Assembly (NCBI GenBank): GCA_016745035.1
Contig: JADGDE010000002.1
Span: 327,876-391,875, forward strand
Length of the DNA: 64,000 nt
Direction of reading: 5' to 3'
Origin: Thiotrichales bacterium
GTDB taxonomy: Bacteria; Pseudomonadota; Gammaproteobacteria; Beggiatoales; Beggiatoaceae
Part shown: piece after piece, positions 37,016-47,030 of the stretch
Numbering within the stretch: position 1 is the first letter of the stretch
Layout: each line of letters opens with the position of its first letter
The notes under the pieces: generated by a model
Told to the model about the DNA's origin: nothing
Databases searched by the model: none
The model's input: the letters and a program-made list of their open reading frames with translations, nothing else
Made by a program: the position numbers and the translations under genes

Positions 37016-37468
37016 TTAGTTTGATTCCACAGAAAGCATTAATACTTGGTAAGCCTGCTGATTTTGCCGGGTTTGCCAATAGCGTCCCAGCCCCATGCCC
37101 GCTAACAGTCCTAACATCGCTGACAAAAGGCTATGCGCATCATTAGGCGGGTTTGCCAGTGCTGTGTATAAGGCAGCGCCTAGCAATAAACCCAGCAAGG
37201 GCAACAGATAGACGCGAATCGCACTGTATAACAGGGCATTATCGGCAATGCCGAGCCGTACCGTGTCGCCGACTTGGGCATTTTGGCTGTTATGCACCAC
37301 CAAGGCTTTGCTTCTTCCGGCTAAGAATTGGGTCAGTTGTCCCGTTCCACAAGCCCCTTGGCTTTGGCAATGTCCACAGCCTTGTTTGGCGCTGGTGCGT
37401 ATCCAAGCTTGTGCGCTCTCAGCGTCGATAGCGACGACCGTGCCGTATTCTTCAATCATATCCATCAT
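37016..37468 (-). CDS. rseC: RseC/MucC family inner-membrane protein
   Basis: Inner-membrane protein of 150 residues; the family modulates sigma-E activity and the SoxR-reducing complex. The cytoplasmic N-terminal part contains the Cys cluster GCGHCQSQGACGTG near residues 31-44 (redox or Fe-S type), followed by two membrane segments at about 82-105 and 112-130. ATG at 37468 or the adjacent Met codons could start translation. It heads the operon with the MucD-like protease, without rpoE, rseA or rseB. Divergent from glgB. Confidence 0.88.
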   Translation of the reverse strand: MMDMIEEYGTVVAIDAESAQAWIRTSAKQGCGHCQSQGACGTGQLTQFLAGRSKALVVHNSQNAQVGDTVRLGIADNALLYSAIRVYLLPLLGLLLGAALYTALANPPNDAHSLLSAMLGLLAGMGLGRYWQTRQNQQAYQVLMLSVESN

Positions 37469-37592
37469 GGTTCAGCTAGTCAGGCGGCTATGATACCATA
37501 ACCGAGTCCGCATAGCTGATAGACAAGCGGGTGAGATTCTGAAAAAAACGCAGCGCTTAAGCGCATAAGTTCAGTGCGGAGCATGGGGTTAT

Positions 37593-39761
37593 ATGAATAA
37601 GGATTTATTAAAAATTCAACAAGGCAGACACCACGATCCTTTCCGTGTTTTAGGGCGACATACGCTTGATGACGAGCGCGAGATATTACGGGTTTTTTTG
37701 CCACAAGCTGAACAGGTCGAAATCTTAGGATTGGGTTTATTAAACCGCATCGAAGGCTCGGATATGTTTGCGCAAATCCGGTCTAAATCAGAACCCTTAG
37801 AGACGCATTACCGTTTGCGCTGGCAAGTGAAAGGCACGGGCGAGTGGCAAGAGCAAATTTGCCCGTATAGTTTTTCTCCGCAATTAGGCGAAATGGATGT
37901 GCATTTATTTACCGAGGGCAAGCATCACCATGCTTATCGTTTTCTCGGTGCGCATCATCAGTGTATTGATGGCATTGACGGTTGTTTGTTTGCGCTTTGG
38001 GTTCCCAATGCCGAGCGCGTCAGTGTGGTCGGTGACTTTAATCAGTGGGATGGGCGCAGGCATCCGATGCGTTGTTTGGGCAGCTCGGGGATTTGGGAAT
38101 TATTCATCCCTGAATTGCCGATTGGCGCGGCCTATAAATACGAAATCCGCAATCAGCATGGTCATTGCTTATTAAAAACCGACCCCTACGCGCAAGCGAT
38201 GGCGCTACGCCCAGATAACACCTCTCACATTGCCGACCCCCAGCCTTTTGACTGGCAAGACCAAGCATGGCTCCAAAAGCGTGAGCAAAGCGATTGGCAA
38301 CAACAGCCCTTAAGCATTTATGAAGTCCATGTCGGCTCTTGGCAGCGTGACCAAAACCATCATTTTCTCAATTGGCGCACACTGGCTAAAACCTTATTGC
38401 CTTATGTTAAAAGCATGGGTTACAGCCATATCGAATTATTACCGATTGCCGAGCACCCCTTGGATCAATCGTGGGGCTATCAAGTCACGGGATTTTTTGC
38501 CCCCAGCGCCCGTCATGGCAGCCCTGAGGATTTGCGTTATTTTATCGACCAATGCCATCAGCAGGGCGTTGGCGTGTTACTTGACTGGGTTCCGGCACAT
38601 TTTCCCAAAGATGAATTTGCGCTAGCGAAGTTTAATGGCGAGGCGGTCTATGAACACGCCGATCCGCGCCAAGGTGAGCATCAAGACTGGGGCACGTTGA
38701 TTTTTAATTATGGGCGCACCGAAGTGCGCAATTTTCTGATTACCAATGCGATTTATTGGCTGGAAGAATTTCATATTGATGGGCTGCGGGTTGATGCCGT
38801 CGCCTCCATGCTTTACTTGGATTATTCCCGTGAAGATGGGCAGTGGTTGCCCAATGCCCACGGCGGGCGCGAAAACTTAGAGGCGATTGCCTTTTTGCGT
38901 GATATGAACAGCACCGTGCATCAGCTCTTTCCCGGGGTGCTAACGATTGCCGAGGAGTCCACTGCCTGGCCGATGGTCACTCGCCCTGTCGATGTTGGCG
39001 GGCTGGGCTTTTCGATGAAATGGAACATGGGCTGGATGAATGATAATTTAAGCTATATCGAACTCGACCCGATTTATCGCCAATACCATCACGACCAGCT
39101 CACCTTTAGCCAAATGTACGCTTATAGCGAAAACTTTGTCTTGCCTTTGTCGCATGATGAGGTGGTGCATGGCAAACGCAGTTTGCTGTCGAAAATGCCC
39201 GGCAATGATTGGGAAAAAATGGCAAATTTACGCTTATTTTATGCTTGGCAGTTTGCCAATCCCGGCAAAAAGCTCTTGTTTATGGGCGGCGAATTGGGAC
39301 AATGGCAAGAGTGGAACGAGGCAACAGCGCTGGCTTGGGATGAAGCCAGTACGCCCGCTCATCAAGGCATTCAAACCTTGGTGCGGGACTTAAATCAACT
39401 TTATCGCCAAGAGCCAGCACTGCATGAGTTAGATTTCAGCGCCGAGGGTTTCCAGTGGATTGATTGCCATGATGTGCAGCAATCGGTGTTGAGTTTTGTC
39501 CGTTGGTCAGCCGAGCATCAACAACACATCGTTTGTGTGCATAATTTTACCCCCTTGGTGCGGGCGCATTATCGCCTCGGTGTGCCTGCCTCTCACGCCT
39601 ATAGGGAAATTTTTAACAGTGATTCACATTATTACGGCGGCAGTAATCAGGGCAATGCCGCCCATATTGAAGTCAGCGATAACCCGTGGATGGGTTTTTC
39701 CCACAGTATAGAAATCACCTTACCGCCTTTAGCCAGTCTGTTTTTGAAGGAGCGCCCATGA
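37593..39761 (+). CDS. glgB: 1,4-alpha-glucan branching enzyme
   Basis: Introduces alpha-1,6 branches into glycogen (GH13). 722 residues, typical. N-terminal glycogen-binding regions (HDPFRVLGRH, then the CBM48 segment FALWVPNAERVSVVGDFNQWDGR), catalytic barrel with nucleophile Asp in DGLRVDAVASML near 412, acid Glu in IAEESTAWP near 466 and Asp in LSHDEVVHGK near 532. It opens the glycogen operon and its TGA overlaps the glgA ATG (ATGA). glgC and glgX are not in the window. Confidence 0.97.
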   Translation: MNKDLLKIQQGRHHDPFRVLGRHTLDDEREILRVFLPQAEQVEILGLGLLNRIEGSDMFAQIRSKSEPLETHYRLRWQVKGTGEWQEQICPYSFSPQLGEMDVHLFTEGKHHHAYRFLGAHHQCIDGIDGCLFALWVPNAERVSVVGDFNQWDGRRHPMRCLGSSGIWELFIPELPIGAAYKYEIRNQHGHCLLKTDPYAQAMALRPDNTSHIADPQPFDWQDQAWLQKREQSDWQQQPLSIYEVHVGSWQRDQNHHFLNWRTLAKTLLPYVKSMGYSHIELLPIAEHPLDQSWGYQVTGFFAPSARHGSPEDLRYFIDQCHQQGVGVLLDWVPAHFPKDEFALAKFNGEAVYEHADPRQGEHQDWGTLIFNYGRTEVRNFLITNAIYWLEEFHIDGLRVDAVASMLYLDYSREDGQWLPNAHGGRENLEAIAFLRDMNSTVHQLFPGVLTIAEESTAWPMVTRPVDVGGLGFSMKWNMGWMNDNLSYIELDPIYRQYHHDQLTFSQMYAYSENFVLPLSHDEVVHGKRSLLSKMPGNDWEKMANLRLFYAWQFANPGKKLLFMGGELGQWQEWNEATALAWDEASTPAHQGIQTLVRDLNQLYRQEPALHELDFSAEGFQWIDCHDVQQSVLSFVRWSAEHQQHIVCVHNFTPLVRAHYRLGVPASHAYREIFNSDSHYYGGSNQGNAAHIEVSDNPWMGFSHSIEITLPPLASLFLKERP

Positions 39762-41194
39762 AAATTTTATTTGCCAGCAGTGAAGTATGGCCGTTGATAA
39801 AAACCGGTGGACTGGCTGATGTTAGCTATAGTCTGCCTCATGCGCTGAAAGCCCAAGGCGCTGAGGTCAGTTTGATGATTCCCGCCTATCGCGAGGTGCT
39901 TAAACAAGTCGAGCATATCAAGGTCGAGGCGTGGATCGAACTGCCCGACCATGAACTGGAAGTGCGGATTCTCAGCGCCGAACAACCTTTGTTTGATTTT
40001 CCCTTGTTATTAGTTGATGCGCCGAGTTTATTTGACCGCGAGGGCAATCCTTATTTAGATGCCAAGGGCAATGATTGGGCGGACAATGCCCGACGTTTTG
40101 CGGTGTTTTCGCAAGCGGTGAGCCTCTGGGCGCAGCAACAACGCCCCGATGTCGTGCATAGCAATGATTGGCAAACGGGTTTGGTCTCGGCATATTTAGA
40201 GGAGCTGAGTTATACACCTAAGCGGGTATTTACTATTCATAACCTCGCTTATGCAGGGCATTATAGCCATGATGATTTTAAGGCGCTGAATTTGCCCGAA
40301 TCTTGGTGGCATCTCGATGGCGTGGAGTTTTACGGCGGTATGTCGATGCTTAAAGCCGGGCTAGTGTATAGTGACCAAATCACCACCGTTAGCCCCAGCT
40401 ACGCCCGTGAGATTTGCACCCCCGCATTTTCCTATGGCATGGATGGCATTTTAGCCGCTAGACAAGACAAGCTCACAGGGATTTTAAATGGCATTGATTT
40501 AGCCGTTTGGAATCCAAAAACCGACCCCTATTTACCTGCGCATTATCACGCTAAGCGCCGCAACCCTGGCAAGCGGCAAAATAAACAAGCCTTATTGGAA
40601 GCGATGGGCGAAAACATCAGCCCAGCTTTAATGAAAGCGCCCCTGTTCGGTTCGGTGGGGCGTTTGGTAGAGCAAAAAGGCATTGATTTAATTTTGGATG
40701 TGATGCCAGAATTATTGGCACAAACCGAGGCAAATTTTGTCTTCATTGGCTCGGGTGATGTGCATTTAGAATGGCGCTTACAAGAACTCGCCGAACAACA
40801 CCCCAGCCGCGTGTTGACTTATATCGGTTATTCCGAGCAGCGGGCGCACTTACTGGAGGCGGGCGCGGATATGTTTTTAATGCCCTCACGCTTTGAGCCG
40901 TGTGGCCTAAACCAGCTTTATAGTTTGCGTTATGGCACTGTGCCGATTGTTAATCGCACGGGAGGACTGGCGGATACGGTAGTGGATACGACTGATAACA
41001 CGCTCAAAGACAAAACCGCCACCGGCTTTGTGATGAACGAAGCCCATTCGGACGCGTTGCTAAACTGTGTTTACCGTGCCTTAGACTGCTTTAAGCAAGC
41101 AGCTGTTTGGCAACAATTACAACGCACGGGGATGACTCAAGACTTTAGTTGGCCTCACAGTGCAAGCACTTATATGGCATTATATGCTGGCTAA
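39758..41194 (+). CDS. glgA: Glycogen (ADP-glucose) synthase
   Basis: GT5 enzyme extending alpha-1,4-glucan from ADP-glucose. 478 residues from ATG 39758 (AAGGAG six bases upstream), which overlaps the glgB stop; the longer open frame inside glgB is rejected. The ADP-glucose motif KTGGLADV is at residues 15-22 and the C-terminal nucleotide-sugar motif FEPCGLNQLYSLRYGTVP near 380, followed by RTGGLADTV. Translationally coupled with glgB. Confidence 0.96.
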   Translation: MKILFASSEVWPLIKTGGLADVSYSLPHALKAQGAEVSLMIPAYREVLKQVEHIKVEAWIELPDHELEVRILSAEQPLFDFPLLLVDAPSLFDREGNPYLDAKGNDWADNARRFAVFSQAVSLWAQQQRPDVVHSNDWQTGLVSAYLEELSYTPKRVFTIHNLAYAGHYSHDDFKALNLPESWWHLDGVEFYGGMSMLKAGLVYSDQITTVSPSYAREICTPAFSYGMDGILAARQDKLTGILNGIDLAVWNPKTDPYLPAHYHAKRRNPGKRQNKQALLEAMGENISPALMKAPLFGSVGRLVEQKGIDLILDVMPELLAQTEANFVFIGSGDVHLEWRLQELAEQHPSRVLTYIGYSEQRAHLLEAGADMFLMPSRFEPCGLNQLYSLRYGTVPIVNRTGGLADTVVDTTDNTLKDKTATGFVMNEAHSDALLNCVYRALDCFKQAAVWQQLQRTGMTQDFSWPHSASTYMALYAG

Positions 41195-41229
41195 ACGCTT
41201 TTTCTTCCCCTTTTTTTGTTTCCAATTTT

Positions 41230-43731
41230 ATGTCAACAACATCTCAACCGTGTGATAGCAATAAGCCCTGTCTTCCCCCTCGGCTGACGCGCTTATCCAA
41301 TAAACCCGAAAGTATTCGCACGGCGTTTTTGCGTTATTTGACTTATCATTTGGGACGCTTTGAAAATTGCCCGCAACATTATTTGCTTGAAGCTCTCGCC
41401 TTAACTTTGCGCGACCGCTTGGTCGCCAATTGGCATAATACCCGGCTTGAGTATCACCAGCCCGAAGTCAAATGTGCGCATTATTTTTCCTTGGAGTTTT
41501 TGCTGGGGCGAGCGCTGGGCAATCATATTCTCAATTTAGATTTGGAGCAAAAAACCAAAACGGCGATGCAAGAGTTTTGTCTTAAGCTCGAGGACATCGA
41601 ACAAGTGGAACATGATGCCGGTTTGGGCAATGGCGGCTTAGGGCGCTTAGCAGCCTGTTTTATGGACAGTTGTGCCAGTTTATCTTTGCCCGTGACTGGT
41701 TATGGGATTCGCTATCAATATGGTATGTTCCGCCAGCAGATTAAAAATGGTTATCAAGAAGAAGCCCCCGACCCGTGGCTCACAGGTGGCTATCCGTGGG
41801 AAATCAAACGCCCAGAATATAAACGCATTGTGCATTTTGGCGGGCGCACCGAGTTTTATCGCGATCACAAAGGGCAAGAAAAAGCCCGCTGGGTTGATAC
41901 CTCCGATGTGTTTGCCATCCCCTATGATATTCCGATTTCCGGCTATCAAAACAATGTCGTCAATACTTTGCGGCTGTGGAAAGCAGCAGCAACCCACCAG
42001 TTTAACCTCGATGAATTTAACGCGGGCAGTTATACCGAGGCGGTGGCGGCGAAAGACCATGCCGAGCAAATTTCGATGGTGCTTTATCCCAATGATAGCA
42101 GCGAAAATGGCAAAGACTTGCGCCTCAAACAACAATATTTTCTCGCCTCGGCGAGTTTGCAAGATGTGATCGCACATTGGGAACAGCGCAAAAAAAGTGA
42201 TTTTAGCCATTTTGCCGATAAAAATGTCTTCCAAATGAACGATACCCATCCGAGTATTGCCGTAGCGGAATTAATGCGGATTTTAATCGATGAAAAAGAT
42301 TTAAGTTGGGATGCAGCGTGGCAAATTGTTACCCAAACCATGGCGTATACTAACCATACTTTACTGCCTGAGGCGCTAGAAAAATGGCCGGTGCGTTTAT
42401 TTCAAAAACTCTTGCCACGCTTACTCGACATTATTTACGAAATCAATGCCCATTTTTTACATCAAGTGGCGATGAAATGGCCCGGTGACACCGACAGACA
42501 ATGGCGCATGTCTTTGATTGAAGAGGGCGACGAACCACAAATTCGCATGGCACACTTGGCGATGGTTGGCAGTTTTTCGGTGAATGGGGTCGCGGCTTTA
42601 CATTCCGAATTATTACGCAGTACCTTGTTTCACGATTTTTATCAACTTTGGCCTGAAAAGTTTAATAATAAAACCAATGGCGTAACCCCTAGGCGCTGGA
42701 TTGCTCATGCTAACCCAAAAATGACCGCTTTAATCAAACGTCATATTGGCACGGACTGGCTCTCGGACTTAAGCCAAATCAATGCCTTATTACCTTATGC
42801 TGAGCGAGGACAACAAGATTTTTATCAACAATGGTGGGCGATTAAACAAGCGAATAAACAGCGCCTTGCACAATTGGTTGCTGATAAATGTGGGGTGGTA
42901 TTTGATACCGAGGCTTTATTTGATGTGCAAGTCAAACGTATTCATGAATATAAACGTCAATTATTAAATGTTTTGCATATTATCCATTTGTACAATCGTA
43001 TTAAAGCCGGTGACTGCCAGCATTGGACCAAACGCTGCGTGCTTATCGGCGGTAAAGCTGCGCCTGGCTACGAGATGGCAAAAACCATCATCAAATTAAT
43101 TAACAATGTCGCCCAAGTGATTAATCAAGATGCCGATGTCGGCGATAAGCTCAAAGTGGCTTTTTTACCCAATTATGATGTCTCCAGCATGGAAATCATT
43201 GCGCCAGGTACGGATTTATCTGAACAAATTTCCACTGCTGGCAAAGAAGCCTCCGGCACGGGCAATATGAAATTTATGATGAATGGCGCGATCACCATTG
43301 GCACTTATGATGGCGCAAATATCGAAATTTTAGAGGCGGTGGGGGCGGAGAATTTCTTTTTATTTGGTTTGGATGCTGCTGCTGTGGAGGCGCAAAAAAC
43401 CGATTATGACCCCAGACAATTGCTTGCTGAGGACAAGGATTTAGCCGCTGTGATGCAGTTATTGCGCTCAGGGCATTTTAATGCTTATGAGCCGGGCATT
43501 TTTGACCGAGTCATTGAGGCACTGTTATCCCCTCAAGACCCTTGGCTGACTTTGGCTGATTTTCGCAGTTATATCGCCGCACAAACACAAGTAGCAGATG
43601 CATGGCAAAATCGACAGCGTTGGATTCAAATGAGTATTCTTAACACTGCCAGCAGCGGTCGCTTTTCCAGTGATCGCACCATTTTGCAATATAATGATGA
43701 AATTTGGCAATTAAAAGCCATTAAGACATAA
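41230..43731 (+). CDS. glgP: Glycogen/maltodextrin phosphorylase
   Basis: Degrades alpha-1,4-glucan with phosphate, releasing glucose-1-phosphate (GT35). 833 residues from ATG 41230 (MSTTSQP), the most sensible start; in-frame codons upstream run into glgA. The PLP lysine motif KEASGTGNMKFMMNGA lies near residue 675, with EFLLGRALGNH and GLGNGGLGRLAACF toward the N-terminus. Thirty-five bases after glgA, so synthesis and breakdown are in one operon. Two substitutions in the PLP segment (MMNGAITIGTYDG rather than ALNGALTIGTLDG) are conservative. Confidence 0.96.
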   Translation: MSTTSQPCDSNKPCLPPRLTRLSNKPESIRTAFLRYLTYHLGRFENCPQHYLLEALALTLRDRLVANWHNTRLEYHQPEVKCAHYFSLEFLLGRALGNHILNLDLEQKTKTAMQEFCLKLEDIEQVEHDAGLGNGGLGRLAACFMDSCASLSLPVTGYGIRYQYGMFRQQIKNGYQEEAPDPWLTGGYPWEIKRPEYKRIVHFGGRTEFYRDHKGQEKARWVDTSDVFAIPYDIPISGYQNNVVNTLRLWKAAATHQFNLDEFNAGSYTEAVAAKDHAEQISMVLYPNDSSENGKDLRLKQQYFLASASLQDVIAHWEQRKKSDFSHFADKNVFQMNDTHPSIAVAELMRILIDEKDLSWDAAWQIVTQTMAYTNHTLLPEALEKWPVRLFQKLLPRLLDIIYEINAHFLHQVAMKWPGDTDRQWRMSLIEEGDEPQIRMAHLAMVGSFSVNGVAALHSELLRSTLFHDFYQLWPEKFNNKTNGVTPRRWIAHANPKMTALIKRHIGTDWLSDLSQINALLPYAERGQQDFYQQWWAIKQANKQRLAQLVADKCGVVFDTEALFDVQVKRIHEYKRQLLNVLHIIHLYNRIKAGDCQHWTKRCVLIGGKAAPGYEMAKTIIKLINNVAQVINQDADVGDKLKVAFLPNYDVSSMEIIAPGTDLSEQISTAGKEASGTGNMKFMMNGAITIGTYDGANIEILEAVGAENFFLFGLDAAAVEAQKTDYDPRQLLAEDKDLAAVMQLLRSGHFNAYEPGIFDRVIEALLSPQDPWLTLADFRSYIAAQTQVADAWQNRQRWIQMSILNTASSGRFSSDRTILQYNDEIWQLKAIKT

Positions 43732-43762
43732 TGGTTCCCTCTCGGCTTTATGGAAAACATAG

Positions 43763-46225
43763 ATGAGTAACATGGCTAAAGCCAGTATTTTGGTGGTTGA
43801 TGATACCCCGCTAAACTTGGAATTATTAAAAAATATTCTCGTACCGCAAAATTATGTGGTACGTACTTTATCGAATAGTTTAGCAGTGTTGGATGAAGTG
43901 TTAAATGAACCACCCGATTTGATTTTATTAGATATACTCATGCCCAATATGGATGGCTATGAGGTCTGTCGGCGTTTAAAAAGCCATCCTCAAAGTGTGC
44001 ATATCCCGGTGATTTTCATCAGTGCCTTGCGAGAAATGGAAGAAAAGGTCGAGGCCTTTGATAGTGGTGGTGTGGATTATATCGGCAAGCCTTTCCAAGC
44101 CCAAGAAGTGCGCGCGCGTGTCAATACCCATTTGCATTTACGTGCCTTACAAAAATCTTTATCAGCAACCAATCAACAACTTGAGCATTTTCTCAAACAA
44201 CATCAACATATTTTAAATTCGGTCGGTGAAGGGATCTTTGGCTTAGATCAAAACTTGCAAATCACCTTTATTAACCCTAAAGCTCTCACACAGCTAGGTT
44301 ATGATATTGGCAGTTTAATTGGGCATAATTTCCACGATTTAATTCATCATCCAGACGAAGAACAAGCGACTACACACGCAGAAATTTGTCCTATCATGCA
44401 AATAGCCAACACGGGGGGCACACAATTTGTCGCCCAAGACAGTTTTTATCATCAGCAAGGACATCCTTTTCCGGTGGAATATACGGTGTCATGCTCAAAA
44501 GGGGCGCGTGAAAAAGGGCTGGTGATTGTGGTTTTTCGTGATATTAGCGAACAATTACAACTTAAACGTCGTATTGAAGAAGCGGCAACCGTCTTTGAAG
44601 TCAGCAGCGAAGGTATTTTACTCAGTGATGCCAATGGCATTATTCAACAAGTCAATCCGGCTTTTACCGAAATCACCGGCTATTTGCCTAAAGACGTGAT
44701 CGGCAAAACCCCAAGCATTTTAAAGTCGGGGCATCACAAAGAAGAATTTTACCGCGAAATTTGGCAAGCGCTAAGCCGTACTGGCTATTGGGAGGGCGAG
44801 ATTTGGAATCGACGCAAAGATGGCTCGATTCATCCTGAATGGGAAATGATCACCGCTATTTCGGATAACCAAGGTAAAGCCATTGGCTATGTGTCGCAAT
44901 TTAGCAATATTACTCGGCGTAAATTAACCGAAAAAGAAATTCGCTATCGCGGTAATTATGATGCCCTCACAGGACTTGCCAACCGTTCTTTATTAATGGA
45001 ACGCTTGGAGCAAGCAATCAAAGTACATCAGCTTAAAAAACAGCAATTGAGCCTGTTATTTTTAGATGTCGATAAATTCAAACAAATCAATGATGGCATT
45101 AGCCATGCGGCGGGGGACTTATTATTAAAACAAGTTGCCGAGCGGATTCAAAAGACTCTAGGAACCGCTGATACCGCAGCACGCCTTAGCAGTGATGAGT
45201 TTGTGATCATGTTGCCCTCGCAAACCAAACAAACCACCTGTGAGCAAGTGGCTCTCAAGTTACTGAAACAACTCTCCAAGCCGTTTGAGCTAGAAGGCAG
45301 CCAAATTTCCATCGGTATTAGCATCGGTATTGCCATTTTTCCCAATGATGGTGATCAGGTTGAGAGTTTATTGCGCAGTGCCAATTTGGCAATGGAGCGC
45401 TCCAAAGCTAACGGCGGACAGCAAGTCCAATTTTTCACCGAATCGATGGAACAAGAATTTGTTGAAAATAGCCGCCTAGAAACCGCCTTACGGCAAGCAA
45501 TGGAATTAGAGCAATTGCAGGTTTATTATCAACCGATAATTGATTTAAAAACCAATGAAATTGTCGGGGTGGAATCTTTAATTCGTTGGTTTCATCCCGA
45601 CATGGGCATGATTCCACCGAGTAAATTTATTCCCATTGCCGAAGAATCGGGGCTGATTAATGCCATTGGCGCTTGGGTTATTGCCACAGTTTGTCAGCAA
45701 TTAGCCAAGTGGCACGCTCAGGGTTTCAAATTATATGCCTCGGTAAATGTCTCTGCCCAACAAGTGCCGCATAGCATTAATTTAGATTGGCTCGGTGAGC
45801 AATTACAACAAGGCAATTTCCCCCCTGAGAGTTTAGTACTGGAAGTCACCGAAAGCGTATTTGTTAAAGATATGGACTTATTAGCCGCATGGCTGCGTGA
45901 TGTACGCCAATTAGGGATTCGCGTTTATTTGGATGATTTTGGCACAGGCTATTCATCACTGTCTTACCTGAAGCGTTTTCCTGTCGATGCCGTAAAAATT
46001 GATCAAGTTTTTGTTCGGGAAGTGAACCAAATGAGCAGTGATCAAGCCTTGGTGCGTGCCATTATTGCTATGAGCGAAGGCTTAGGGCTACAAGTGGTTG
46101 CCGAAGGGATTGAAACTGAGGCACAAGCACAGATTTTACGCGACTTTAATTGTCCCTATGGGCAAGGATATTTATTCTCCAAACCTTTATCCTTGCTTGA
46201 CTTGGAGTCTTTGTTTAAGCCTTAG
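43763..46225 (+). CDS. Response regulator with PAS-PAS-GGDEF-EAL output
   Basis: 820 residues. REC domain at about 8-125 (phospho-acceptor Asp in LILLDILMP near 56), two PAS domains (about 145-262 and 270-400), degenerate GGDEF domain (about 405-565) reading RLSSDEF near 476, and EAL domain (about 575-815) with E retained in GVESLIRW, plus DDFGTGYSSL, KIDQVFV and VAEGIE. The loss of both glycines of GGDEF predicts no cyclase activity, while the EAL metal and catalytic residues are kept, so it is probably a c-di-GMP phosphodiesterase. It lies 31 bases after glgP and may be read through from the glycogen operon. The final stop TAG uses the first base of a family B repeat. Confidence 0.88.
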   Translation: MSNMAKASILVVDDTPLNLELLKNILVPQNYVVRTLSNSLAVLDEVLNEPPDLILLDILMPNMDGYEVCRRLKSHPQSVHIPVIFISALREMEEKVEAFDSGGVDYIGKPFQAQEVRARVNTHLHLRALQKSLSATNQQLEHFLKQHQHILNSVGEGIFGLDQNLQITFINPKALTQLGYDIGSLIGHNFHDLIHHPDEEQATTHAEICPIMQIANTGGTQFVAQDSFYHQQGHPFPVEYTVSCSKGAREKGLVIVVFRDISEQLQLKRRIEEAATVFEVSSEGILLSDANGIIQQVNPAFTEITGYLPKDVIGKTPSILKSGHHKEEFYREIWQALSRTGYWEGEIWNRRKDGSIHPEWEMITAISDNQGKAIGYVSQFSNITRRKLTEKEIRYRGNYDALTGLANRSLLMERLEQAIKVHQLKKQQLSLLFLDVDKFKQINDGISHAAGDLLLKQVAERIQKTLGTADTAARLSSDEFVIMLPSQTKQTTCEQVALKLLKQLSKPFELEGSQISIGISIGIAIFPNDGDQVESLLRSANLAMERSKANGGQQVQFFTESMEQEFVENSRLETALRQAMELEQLQVYYQPIIDLKTNEIVGVESLIRWFHPDMGMIPPSKFIPIAEESGLINAIGAWVIATVCQQLAKWHAQGFKLYASVNVSAQQVPHSINLDWLGEQLQQGNFPPESLVLEVTESVFVKDMDLLAAWLRDVRQLGIRVYLDDFGTGYSSLSYLKRFPVDAVKIDQVFVREVNQMSSDQALVRAIIAMSEGLGLQVVAEGIETEAQAQILRDFNCPYGQGYLFSKPLSLLDLESLFKP

Positions 46226-47022
46226 AGTCTATGCGAAATATGAATAATCTGCTGCAAACCCACTATTTTGGTCTAATTCCGCGCTTTTATTCGTTAAATA
46301 ACGCGTTATTCACCTCAGTATGTCCTGAAGAAAGGAGCAACCTTTCATGCTGTACTAATGATGAGAGTAGGTCTCTCGGTTTCGGCAACCAGATGCTGGA
46401 ATCAAACCACCTTATGCGGCTTTTGTAAAGAGCAGAGGTCGTGAGTGATAAGGAAAAGGCGGTAAAGAAACCGTCAGGTATGTGTTGTGGAGATGAACGC
46501 AAGTGAACCCTTGATGAGGTGTCGAAATAAATATGATGTTGTCAAAACCTGATTCCTGAGGTAAATCAGGGATGAGTATCAACGTTAACTGGATTACGGA
46601 TGATACGGCAACCGGGATAGAGAGGGCATGAACACAATATGGGCGTTAGTATGGAACAGGAGAACCTGTCGTTTTGATGTTAAGGGAGAAATTCAAGCGC
46701 AAACACGCAAGAATGAGAGTACCGATACAAAGCACAGGGGCGGATTAGCTCGTAGTAGTGATGAAGTTTCTGTAATGGAAATGGAGCAAAGGGGCTAACA
46801 TGTCCAAAATAGACTTAATCTCAACCAGAAATGGGAGGAAGATTAAGTTTACGCAAACTTGGTACTTTGCAAGGGATATGAAGAGCCGGATGAAATGAGA
46901 GTTTCACGTCCGGTTCTGTGAGAGACTGAGGGGGAAGTTCCCTCGGTCTACTCGACCAAAACCACGAAATTAGCCTCAAAATATCTGATTTTCGCGACGA
47001 TTCCCATACTCCGCATAGACTC
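46225..47022. mobile_element. Family B palindromic element, copy 2, split by a group II intron
   Basis: Ends GAGTCTATGCG and CGCATAGACTC, flanked by TTA on both sides. Without the 639-nt intron at 46318-46956 it is 159 bp, versus 158 bp for copy 1 at 6150. The interior matches copy 1 closely on both sides of the intron. It accounts for nearly all of the gene-free stretch 46226-47030. Confidence 0.85.
46318..46956 (+). mobile_element. ORF-less group II intron
   Basis: 639 nt beginning GTATGTCC and ending CTACTCGAC (AY 3' end). Domain V is canonical at 46883-46918: an 8-bp lower stem GAGCCGGA/TCCGGTTC with the AGC triad, a U opposite ACG bulge, and an upper stem closed by a GAGA tetraloop. Domain VI follows as a GC-rich hairpin with AGACTGAGGG/CCCTCGGTCT. 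The ends are fixed to the base by copy 1 of the host element, which reads CCTCA|CAAAACC across the insertion site. No reverse-transcriptase/maturase gene is present, only a 32-codon frame at about 46800 in the domain IV position. It would need a maturase in trans to splice or move efficiently. Confidence 0.9.
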
Positions 47023-47030
47023 TTAGTCAA

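Noticed and set aside
46231..46428. 65-codon frame and other short frames in the region 46231-47030
   Set aside because: They cross the boundary between the family B repeat and the group II intron and have no coding character.
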